This document shows positions 36,104-45,000 of a stretch of DNA of 64,000 nt, piece after piece; within the stretch, counting starts at the first letter, position 1, and every line of letters starts with the position of its first letter. This DNA comes from Kocuria sp. (GTDB taxonomy: Bacteria > Actinomycetota > Actinomycetes > Actinomycetales > Micrococcaceae). Made by a program: the position numbers and the translations under genes. Location: positions 1 to 64,000 of the forward strand of contig NZ_JAUNTS010000013.1 of the NCBI RefSeq assembly GCF_030538595.1. Direction: 5' to 3'. Below the pieces are notes generated by a model, which was given only the letters and a program-made list of their open reading frames with translations, was not told the origin of the DNA and ran no database searches.

Positions 36104-36847
36104 TTAAACCGGGGTACCCGGGTACGCCGACGCAGCAGGAAAAGTGTCGGCCGTGTGCCAACTGTGAACAGCATTAAGATCTTTGCCCGTTGTGTACGAC
36201 CTGACCTCTATGACCCCACCTGCTGTGCATCGGGCTGGGCGGGCCTCGGACGTGGTCCAGAACGCTGTCGTTGTGAAGAACTCGTGCCATCGCGGACGCC
36301 ACCCTGTGGGCAGCGATGCCAACGTCAAATTGCCGGCACCGCTCAAGGTGATGCCCTGCAGAGCCATATAGACGGACTGCCCAGCTCTACGGACACACAG
36401 ACGCCCCTTAGAGCCCTCGGGCAACGTCAATTCGCGCCACCCCGTATCGGACAGCCCCATAGGCTTCCACGGTTGCCAGACCGTCGACACTTTGAATCGC
36501 TCGAAAACTCCACGATCCACCATCGGGTGGAGAACCTGCTTAGACTCGTTGTTGTTGTACTGGTAGTGCAGGATGAGCGACCCGACTGCGACCGGGGCGC
36601 CGATGGTGGCAGCTACACCACTGTTGATCCTCCCGAATCCCGTCGCATCTAGCCCGTCAAGCTGGGCTGCGGTACCCAACCACCCATGGTCCTTCATCGT
36701 TTTATCCAGAATCACAGACGGGTCCACTTGCGGCATATCCGGGAACTTGATCCCCGCCACCGCATTTTGAACGGAGTCCTTTACCCATTGACCCGTGGCG
36801 CCGATAAGAGCGCCTTCACCATCAATCGTTGGCACGCGAATCGCCAT
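36104..36847 (-). CDS. Tail fibre/baseplate protein
   Basis: A 247-residue protein. The N-terminus MAIRVPTIDGEGALIGATGQWVKDSVQNA is a phage-fibre type start. After a helical linker it becomes beta-rich (GDxxR-type receptor-binding pattern: SDTGWRELTLPEGSKGRLCVRRAGQSVYMALQ cut short here as SDTGWRELTLPEG). The start follows a GGAG eight bases upstream. No enzyme motif seen; probably structural or receptor-binding. Confidence 0.6.
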   Translation of the reverse strand: MAIRVPTIDGEGALIGATGQWVKDSVQNAVAGIKFPDMPQVDPSVILDKTMKDHGWLGTAAQLDGLDATGFGRINSGVAATIGAPVAVGSLILHYQYNNNESKQVLHPMVDRGVFERFKVSTVWQPWKPMGLSDTGWRELTLPEGSKGRLCVRRAGQSVYMALQGITLSGAGNLTLASLPTGWRPRWHEFFTTTAFWTTSEARPARCTAGGVIEVRSYTTGKDLNAVHSWHTADTFPAASAYPGTPV

Positions 36848-36850
36848 TGA

Positions 36851-38878
36851 TCAGTCTCCAATCCAATATGCTCCAGCTACAGCAGTGTCGGGCGTGATCT
36901 GAACTGCCCCGGGCCCCGTGCCAGCCGCGAGCGCGGGGAACATTTGTGTTCCGGAGGGGCCTGCGACCACGTTTGCTGCTGTGGCGATGGTGCCGTTGTT
37001 GGCGCCTGGTTGAGTTTCGATGAGGAACGTGGCGGTGCCGGTGACGACGTTTCCTGTGATGATTGGGTCGCGGGTGCGGGCGCCCACACGGACAGGGATG
37101 GGGCGGGAGCCGCTGAAGTGCATGTGGTTTCCTGTGATGGACATGCCGCGTGTGCCTTGGGCTGTTCCGTTGGATGTGTGGATGCCGCATGCATCGTCTT
37201 TGTCTGTGGAAAACCAATTGCCTGCGACTGAAAGTGCTGTCCATGTGGTGGACAGTGCTGCATTTCCGCGGATGATACGGATGGCTGTGAGGAAGTTGTG
37301 GAAGTAGTTTCCTTCGACGTGGATGTGTAGTTCTCCGTGTCGTTCGGCGACCTCGTTTCCGTCTGAGGATCCAAATGAGTAGTCGAAGCCTTCCACGGTG
37401 TTTCCTGTGACTAGCAGGTGGTGTCCGCCGCCGTCGAAGCAGTGGATTCCGTAGGAGCCGCCTGAGAGGAATGTGCCGGTTGTGCCTGTGCGGACGGCTC
37501 CGCGGAGTCGGTTATTGCGGATGACGGAGTAGGGTGCGCGCACTCCGATTCCTGATGCGGTTTCTTTGAAGTTTGAGAACCGGAATTCGTTGTTCTCTAT
37601 GATTGCGCCCCATACCCCGGGGTGAAGTGTTACGCCGTTGGAGTCGAAGCCTGTGAAGGTGCAGTTGCGGACGACGCATGCGATGGTGGGGATCATGAAG
37701 GCAGACAAGTAGGTCATGTCTACAACTTGGCTTCCGCCATCAGCAGTGCAGCGGTCGATGACGACTTGCTGTGAGTTCATCACCTTGAATTGGTTTCGTG
37801 CGTAGTAGTTCACTGTGTCTGGGCGTGCTGAGGCGTATTTGGTGTGAACGTCTTGTACGAGGCAGCGGTAGGCCCCACAGGTCCCTACGACATATCCAAT
37901 GTCGTTGGGGCGGGTTTCGGTGATGTCGCGGACGACGCAGTCTTTTGCGAGTTCTAGGCGGATCGAATATGTGTTGGAAACTGCGATGCTGAATCCTTCT
38001 ATCAGCGTGTTTTCGTTCCACGTGATCCGGTTGAGCGTGGTCCGTTCGCGGGCATTAGTGTGAGTTTCCTGCGTTTTGTTGTCGCGGTACCCGTTGAAAA
38101 TCAGGCCGGAGGACACCACGACTTCGGTGGGGGAGGGGACTTCCCTCACGGTCAGATACTCGCCGAACCAGGGGGTTCCTGTGTTCGATGTTGACATGCC
38201 CAGGCGGTCAGAGGGTGGGGCATCTATGGATGCGGCGCAGCGCTGCCCTACCAGCCTGAATGTTTCTCCGACCGTGAGGCGGTGCGGGACGGCTGTACGG
38301 AGGGTGTGGGCACCAGCGTTGTACGACCCCACAAGGTTCACGTCTAGGGGGTCTGCGGTGCCCGCTACCGCGAACACTGTGTGCATGTATCGGTCAGACA
38401 CGATGCGAGCGCCGTTGCCGCGGACGATGCGTCCGGAGGGGATGTTGAGTGTCCCAGAGATCTTGTAGGTGCCCGCTGACGAGAACTCGACGGGGGCGCC
38501 TTTGGTGTTGTTGAGTGCGGCTTGAATAGCGGCGGTGTCATCAGCCACGCCGTTGCCGATGGCGCCATAGTCGGAAACCAGGGCAACATTTGCTTGTCGG
38601 TCGCGCCAACCTGCGGAGACGAGGATGCGTTCCACTGCGGCGTCGATCTGCTCCGGTGTCGAGGAACCAATGACCGATGCCCCGATTGCTCCATCCGTGT
38701 ATGACTTTTGCCGTGATTCAGCGGCCTGCACTTCGGCGGTGACTGCTGATTGGATGGAGGTAGAGATCTGTGTGATGGCTGTGTCGGTGGAGTTTGCCAG
38801 TGCAGACCACCACAGTTCTGAGGGGTGACGATCCCCAGATGTGGGGTAGGAGATTCCCAGGCGGGTGGATGAAGGCAT
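36851..38878 (-). CDS. Tailspike-like right-handed beta-helix protein (pectate-lyase superfamily)
   Basis: A 675-residue protein. The N-terminal 100 residues are helical and probably tail-binding (LWWSALANSTDTAITQI). From about residue 100 the pectate-lyase-3 type start appears (VSDYGAIGNGVADDTAAIQAAL), then PSGRIVRGNGARI and long stretches of short beta-strand rungs (VVRNCTFTGFDSNGVTLH, VIRNNRLRGAV, VTGNTVEGF) typical of phage spikes that bind or cut surface glycans. GGAGAAGAGC precedes the ATG. Catalytic residues cannot be assigned. Confidence 0.8.
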   Translation of the reverse strand: MPSSTRLGISYPTSGDRHPSELWWSALANSTDTAITQISTSIQSAVTAEVQAAESRQKSYTDGAIGASVIGSSTPEQIDAAVERILVSAGWRDRQANVALVSDYGAIGNGVADDTAAIQAALNNTKGAPVEFSSAGTYKISGTLNIPSGRIVRGNGARIVSDRYMHTVFAVAGTADPLDVNLVGSYNAGAHTLRTAVPHRLTVGETFRLVGQRCAASIDAPPSDRLGMSTSNTGTPWFGEYLTVREVPSPTEVVVSSGLIFNGYRDNKTQETHTNARERTTLNRITWNENTLIEGFSIAVSNTYSIRLELAKDCVVRDITETRPNDIGYVVGTCGAYRCLVQDVHTKYASARPDTVNYYARNQFKVMNSQQVVIDRCTADGGSQVVDMTYLSAFMIPTIACVVRNCTFTGFDSNGVTLHPGVWGAIIENNEFRFSNFKETASGIGVRAPYSVIRNNRLRGAVRTGTTGTFLSGGSYGIHCFDGGGHHLLVTGNTVEGFDYSFGSSDGNEVAERHGELHIHVEGNYFHNFLTAIRIIRGNAALSTTWTALSVAGNWFSTDKDDACGIHTSNGTAQGTRGMSITGNHMHFSGSRPIPVRVGARTRDPIITGNVVTGTATFLIETQPGANNGTIATAANVVAGPSGTQMFPALAAGTGPGAVQITPDTAVAGAYWIGD

Positions 38879-38887
38879 GCTCTTCTC

Positions 38888-41212
38888 CTATCTGAGGGGG
38901 TTGGAGTCTTTGTTGGCCAGAGTCGTGGTTGTCCCGAAGGTGACGTCCACGCCCGCGAGGGATCGCCCGGAGTACCAGTCGTCGTATTCACCCAGGGTCA
39001 CGAACTGTTCTGAGACGCTAGTGATGAGCAGATCGACGGTCATGGTGTGCTGGCCTGCGGCGATGTTTTGATCCACGGTGATGATCACGCCTGTGAGTTC
39101 CAGACCGGTTTTCACCGTGTCTTGGACTCGGATCCTGTCGCCCAACATCAGTCGTGGGTCAGGGAGAATTTCTAGTCCACGAACATAGGGTTTGGGGGCT
39201 TTCAGCTGATCGGCAATGTATGCAGCCAAGGCTGCGGCGCGATCATCGCGCTGGATGAACCACCCGACGTCATGGGTGTATTCACGTGCTGATGCAGGTC
39301 CCAGGTTTTCCGATGTGGCTTCTGTTTGGGTGCGTGTGGCCCGTCCCATGGCGCGAACCAGGGGGAGCCCAAGCCCGCGGTATGGCGGTTTAATCGGGGA
39401 GTTCTCGCTTGTCGTGGATGCTGTTTTCAGACGATCTGCCCCTGTGGGCAGTCGCCTGACATCGAATGCCCACCGCCACGCTTGTGGGCCGATACGCGCG
39501 AACTCCCATGTGGTTGAATCATTTGTTGCGGCCCACGAGATTTCTTCACCCTGAGCATTCAGTGCGGTCCACCCGTAGAAAGATCCTTGCCCCGAATTCA
39601 TTTCGGCGGCGCCACGGGATCCGAAGATCTCACGTGGGGTGGAGTCCACCATGACCCACTCTTCGTCTGCCGGGGGAGAGATGATGCCAGCGGGCGCATC
39701 GCCTGCTGCGTATTCATCCTGGCTACCCTCGTGCACCACAATCGTCGAGCGCGTCGTGGCGCGGGCCGCGTAGGTCTGATAGCGCACTGTCACATTGCGT
39801 TTCACGTCCTGTGTGTCCAGGATGATCTCCGCATCAGCCAGCTGGGAAGCCGCGAGAGTAGCGACAATGGGGGATGACACCAGGCGGTTGTGCCCGCGCC
39901 AATGCAGTTCACCATCCTCGTCCAGCCACACGGCCGCCAGTTCCGCTTCCGCCTGACGATTCAGCAGAGAGCCAGCTTCCACCGATGTTTGTGCAGGCAT
40001 CACGGTCAGGGACGACAGCGGAGTATCTGGGCGAAAATGAAACGTCCGCTTGAACCGGGACGCCGCAGGTGCCGCCGTCGTGTACGAAACCTGCACCCCG
40101 TTCACACCACACCCTGCCGGGACATACACCCTAGTGCTGTCCCACTGCCGTGAGCGCAGTTGTGTTGATCCACCGGTGTACGTCCCCGTGACCGTTTCAC
40201 CGGTGTCAGTGGTGATGGTCATAATGATGTGATTGGCGGCATTCGTCGTGACCTGCAGAGTCACGTACTCCCAAGCGCCAGCCCGGGCAGCCGACAGATA
40301 AGCAACCGTCGTGGTTCCCGCCGAAGTGACGAACTGTGCACCCAAATTGCGTGAGCCCGTGACGGCCAACCGGATGTCTTGAAAAGAATCCGTCAGGTTC
40401 CATCGGCACCCGACATACGAACTGGTGGCCTGGTTCTGACGGGCACCGAACGTAATGCACAGTGGACGTCCAGCATTGAGCCCATTGGGCCACGGGTTGG
40501 CGTAGACGTCTGGGAAGTAGGTCGCGTACACATCAGACAGATAGATGCTGGCCGGGGTGGAGTCAGTAAATGCTCCGGGGTGATAGCGGGCCCACCCATC
40601 AATGTTGCTTGCCCGGTAAGAGTCATTCAGGACACCGCGTTCCGGCCACGTGGACCCCACAAACGGTGCGGAAATCACACAAAATCCGTCCATCGCTGGT
40701 GTGTTGTAGTACCCGGCCGCCCGCGCCGCAAGATTCGGCACGTAGGTGTTGAGAAGCCCCGTCAGCCGTTGCCGACCCGTACCATTTGTCGCGCGCGAAG
40801 GCATCTCCCGAAACAACGCCTGGTGAGAAACCTTTGCCGAGAGGCGGTCCGAGAAATCCACCAGCCCGATGCTCGCCTTACCCGAGCGCATCCGCGAGCG
40901 CGAGGTATCGAATTGGCCCGTGAAAATCTGGTGGCGGTGTGTTCCATCGGTGGCTGTCACTGCTATTTGCTGGCCGGCGCGGGGCCAGTTCCGGCGGGTG
41001 TAAGGAGTAGCTGTTGTTTCGGTGACGGTGCGATCTTCGGCCAGGGAGAAGTCGCAGGTGGAAGACTCCCACCCACCAATGGAGGCTGCTTGTCCCGGCA
41101 GGGGTGACGGGATGGCGCGTCGTGTTGAAACCGCGTCACCGGTGCCTGTGATGCCAGTCAGTTCCGCTGATACTTCCCTGACGCTATCGGTTGACCAGCT
41201 GCCGTTACGCAC
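38888..41212 (-). CDS. Minor tail protein (central tail-tip / baseplate hub type)
   Basis: A 774-residue protein. The GTG at 41212 overlaps the upstream gene by eight bases and has GGAGG nine bases before it. The N-terminal region (TCDFSLAED, NWPRAGQQIAVTATDG, IFTGQFD, LVDFSDRL) and the late segments (ILPDPRLMLGDRIRVQD, LTGVIITVDQNI) are typical of actinophage minor tail proteins that follow the distal tail protein. The centre is beta-rich with galactose-binding-like patterns. It likely caps the tail tube and carries the fibres. Confidence 0.75.
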   Translation of the reverse strand: MRNGSWSTDSVREVSAELTGITGTGDAVSTRRAIPSPLPGQAASIGGWESSTCDFSLAEDRTVTETTATPYTRRNWPRAGQQIAVTATDGTHRHQIFTGQFDTSRSRMRSGKASIGLVDFSDRLSAKVSHQALFREMPSRATNGTGRQRLTGLLNTYVPNLAARAAGYYNTPAMDGFCVISAPFVGSTWPERGVLNDSYRASNIDGWARYHPGAFTDSTPASIYLSDVYATYFPDVYANPWPNGLNAGRPLCITFGARQNQATSSYVGCRWNLTDSFQDIRLAVTGSRNLGAQFVTSAGTTTVAYLSAARAGAWEYVTLQVTTNAANHIIMTITTDTGETVTGTYTGGSTQLRSRQWDSTRVYVPAGCGVNGVQVSYTTAAPAASRFKRTFHFRPDTPLSSLTVMPAQTSVEAGSLLNRQAEAELAAVWLDEDGELHWRGHNRLVSSPIVATLAASQLADAEIILDTQDVKRNVTVRYQTYAARATTRSTIVVHEGSQDEYAAGDAPAGIISPPADEEWVMVDSTPREIFGSRGAAEMNSGQGSFYGWTALNAQGEEISWAATNDSTTWEFARIGPQAWRWAFDVRRLPTGADRLKTASTTSENSPIKPPYRGLGLPLVRAMGRATRTQTEATSENLGPASAREYTHDVGWFIQRDDRAAALAAYIADQLKAPKPYVRGLEILPDPRLMLGDRIRVQDTVKTGLELTGVIITVDQNIAAGQHTMTVDLLITSVSEQFVTLGEYDDWYSGRSLAGVDVTFGTTTTLANKDSNPLR

Positions 41213-42020
41213 CTCGACCCACCTCCGTGACTGTTGCGCTGTAGGACATGCGTTGGGTGGATTGGGACCACCGGGATGCCTGGTCCTCAGTGTCTGCATA
41301 GTCGTGGATGACGACTTGTGCGGCGCCGCGGCCGGGGGACCAGGCTGGTGGTGTTTCCGTCCAAGTGATGGAGGGGCGTGCAGCAGTGAATGCTGCTGTG
41401 GACAGCAGTTCAAGGCTGGCGCTGACCGTTTCAGCGGTGGGGTGCAGGGTGAGGCCCACGTTGCGCATTTCACCTGGTTGGACGGAGACTTCTGCGCGGG
41501 TGGTCCATGATCCAGCAGCGTTGCGACCTTGGAGCATGACCCGGACACGCTCGGAGGCAGCGATCCAGACTGATGCTGAGATGGGGCGACCGGGCCACAC
41601 GGGTGTGCCGCGTCCAATCGGCATCGTGAGAGATGCTGATCCCACGGCTGCGCGCACTGACCCGATGTTGGGTAAGGTCATGGCCCCGGGTGTGCCGTTC
41701 ACCGGTGTCGCTGTCATCGTGGAGACCGATGGTGTGAGCATGTTGGTGATTTGGGCCAGCGGGGTGTGAAAGAAGAATGGCCCGTTCCCTCGTTCCCCGA
41801 TCACGAGGGACTGGAACTCCGCAGCCATCGCCGGGCGCGCGCCGGCCATGGAAATATCCCATCGCCGCAGTGTCCTCCCGGCACGCGGCGGGATGAACGC
41901 TGTGCGGGCACCGTCGAGCCCTTCAAAAAACGAAGGCTGGGCACCCATCGAGACAGCCTGTCGTTGCTCGAATTGCGTTGCTTCAACTAACGCCCCGATG
42001 GTGCCCAGCACAGCGCCCAT
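41205..42020 (-). CDS. Distal-tail-like minor tail protein
   Basis: A 271-residue protein directly after the tape measure gene (stop and start share one base, TAATG). The first half (TLRRWDISMAGARPAMAAEF, GPFFFHTPLAQITN) resembles distal tail proteins. The second half is a beta-sandwich, perhaps carbohydrate-binding (GRPISASVWIAASERVRVML, ITWTETPPAWSPG). Its place fits the hub protein that joins tube to tip. Confidence 0.65.
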   Translation of the reverse strand: MGAVLGTIGALVEATQFEQRQAVSMGAQPSFFEGLDGARTAFIPPRAGRTLRRWDISMAGARPAMAAEFQSLVIGERGNGPFFFHTPLAQITNMLTPSVSTMTATPVNGTPGAMTLPNIGSVRAAVGSASLTMPIGRGTPVWPGRPISASVWIAASERVRVMLQGRNAAGSWTTRAEVSVQPGEMRNVGLTLHPTAETVSASLELLSTAAFTAARPSITWTETPPAWSPGRGAAQVVIHDYADTEDQASRWSQSTQRMSYSATVTEVGRGA

Positions 42021-45000
42021 TAGATGGCCTCCGTCATCCTCAGTGATCTTTTCGTTGACCGCAGCCCTTTGATCAGCTGCACCCCATCCAGTTCCTTGCC
42101 AGCCAGCAGGGCAGCGAGGATCTGGCGCAGCAGCTCCACTGTGGGGTCACTGGCCGCATCAGATGTAGTCGCCGCTTCTGCTGCGGGGTCGTGATGTATG
42201 GATTCCGGTGCAGGAGGTGTGACCATCGCGGCCATTGCCGACTGCACAGCATCGGACTCGTGATTGAGCCCAATCACGAACCCTTCGCCCGTGAATCGGC
42301 CGATCTCCATGAATACGCGTGATGGAGATCGGATCTTCAACAGCGCTTTCGCGCCATCAATCGCATCACCAACAACGCCCTTGGCTGCCTCGACAGCAGC
42401 CCCGGCCATCGACTTGATGCCGTTGATGAACCCACGGATCATGTCCGCGCCCGCAGTGACCATCTGCGATGCGACATTTCCGATGGTGCTGAGGATGTTT
42501 GACCCCATGTCTTTGATCGCTGACCATGCCGACTGAGCCCCGGATGAGATCGCCGAAACCAGAGCGCTCATGGCAGACGACACTGCGGACACGATGGTGT
42601 TCCAGATCGACGACACGAAACTCGAAATGGCAGACCAAATCGCGGACCACGTTGCCGAAATCGCAGACAGTACCGACGAGACCACGGCCAACACCGCCGA
42701 AATCGCAGCCGACACCGCAGCAACAATCGACGCCCACACCGACGCCACAAACGCCGACACCGCAGACCAAATCGCGGACCACGTTGCCGAAATCGCAGAC
42801 AGTACCGACGAGACCACGGCCAACACCGCCGAAATCGCAGCCGACACCGCAGCAACAATCGACGCCCACACCGACGCCACAAACGCCGACACCGCAGACC
42901 AAATCGAGGACCAGAGCGTCTGGATGAACGTGAGTGCTGTCGTGATGATGGACTGCAACCACGCCAGGGCCGCGATAACCACTGCAATGATTGGTGCGAA
43001 TACTGCCTGCAGAATTGGCAGAAGGCTGTTCCACACCAAGTTCCAGGCACCCTGGATCACACCTAGCCCTGCCCACAGAAGCATGGACAGGAAGGCGAGA
43101 GCCGTCAGCACCGCGTTCTGGATTGCAGTCCACACGGTCGTGACCGTTGTGACCAGCGTGCTCCAGAAGGTCTCCCAGATCGCTTGGAGCACCGTCAACC
43201 CGGTGGTCACCACCGTCTGGATAAACATCATCGCGGTGGAGATCGCCATCATGACTGCGTCCCACGCACCGGTCACGGCGTCCGTGAGAGTTGACCATGC
43301 GATGTCCCACAGCGCGGATACCACAGCCATGCCGGTCGTGATCGCGTTCACAATCAGAGGCCAGGCCATGACAATCGCGTCGATGATGGGGCCCCAAGCA
43401 TCCTTGGTCTTTTGCAGCATCTCGTCCCACGAGGTACCCCACGACGCGAGTGCAATGTCCATGGCCCCGGTGAAAAGAACACCCAGGAACTCGGACAGGG
43501 ACCCGAAAATGTTTCCAAGGTTCTCGACCCAGTCCTTGACGATCTGTCCGGCCCGTTCCCACAGCCCTGCCCAGTCACCTTCAATGGCCAATGCCACAAT
43601 GTCGATCAAGCCCGTGATGGTGTCCAAGATCAGTGCGACGACATCACCCAGGAACCCGCCGAAGGCACCGAAGATCTCCATCAGAGTCCCCAGATGACCG
43701 CCCACGGTCTCGAAAGCCGGGCCCAAGCGGTCCATGATCACGCTGGCCAGATTGCCCAACGCCGTGAACAACTCGCCCACAGACGTCCGAAGCTCCTCGG
43801 AGTTCGTCCACATCGCGGCCAGCACCGCAACAATTGCCGCGATTGGCCCTGCGAGGCGACCAGCCACAGACAACACGGCGCGGAAAGCAGCTCCAAGGCC
43901 AGAGAAGGCGCCACCAGCTGCCGTGGCGCCTTTCAGCCCACCAATTGCCGCACCAATGCCTTTGAGCCCACCGACGAGTGGGCCAATGATCGGCAAGAGC
44001 TTCACCAGGCCACCGACCAAAGCCCCGATGGCTAGGCCCACGAGCAGAATCCCCGCGGCCAGTTCGGGATTCTCTGCTGCAAAATCGGCCAGGGCGGAGG
44101 CGACATCGCGGACGATGGGGCCAATGGCCTCCAACGCCTTGATCAGCCAATCCGTGAGGATCGGGATCAACGGCTCCACTGCGTTCATCACATCGGTGAA
44201 TGCCGGGGCGAGTTCCCGTATGGCTGCCGCCAGGACAGGCCCGAATTCGCGGGCCATCGTGCCCAGGACCCGGAACACGGCACCCAACGCGGTCCCCACT
44301 TGCGGCGCCACTTCCTGCAGCGACCGCAGCCCGTCCCGAATCCCGGCAAACAACCAGATGGCGCCGTTGACGAACCCGGGGTCTGTGATGACGTCAGCAA
44401 AACCTTGAAGCAGAGCCGCACCGGCTTGACCGGCCAGGATCGTGATTTCCCGCAGCGCCGGCGCCAAGATCAGGAACGCATCAGCCAATGCGGACACGCC
44501 CGGAGACAGGGCATCCACACCCTGGCGCATCCCCTCAAATACTGTGATGAGCGCGCCTTGCCAGAGCGGGCCGTCTACCGCTTCGTGAGCCCGGCGAAGC
44601 CCGTTAGCCAAAGCGACCAGACCACCGGACCCAGCAATGGACGCAGCGCGGGAGAGCCCCGATAGGAACCCGGAGGCATGCCAAATGACCTGACCAAAGG
44701 CCCGGATGTTGACGATCGCGTCATCAACCCACTCGAAGAATCTCCCGGAATCTACGGCTTCGGCAGCCCAGCCACTGAAATCTTCCGCCCACTGGTTGAA
44801 CCACGATGCCAGGCGCGGCAAATATGCTGACCCTCCGCGGACCATTTCCAGGAAACCAGATGTGAAATGTGAGATCCCCTCACCTGCCAGGTCAATCGAC
44901 TTGGTCAGGTTCGAGAACAAGGTTTCCACCGCGGCCATGCCGCGCGTGGATGTAAAAGCGTTTGAGAGACCGCGGGTGAAATGACCCAACTGCGTGGCCA

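Noticed and set aside
42631-42894. CRISPR array
   Set aside because: The tandem units are 132 bp, directly adjacent and in frame within a gene; there are no short repeats with unique spacers anywhere in the window.
42526-43697. Thr/Ala-rich open frames antisense to the tape measure gene
   Set aside because: The repeats in them are the mirror of the 44-residue tape-measure repeats; no independent evidence.
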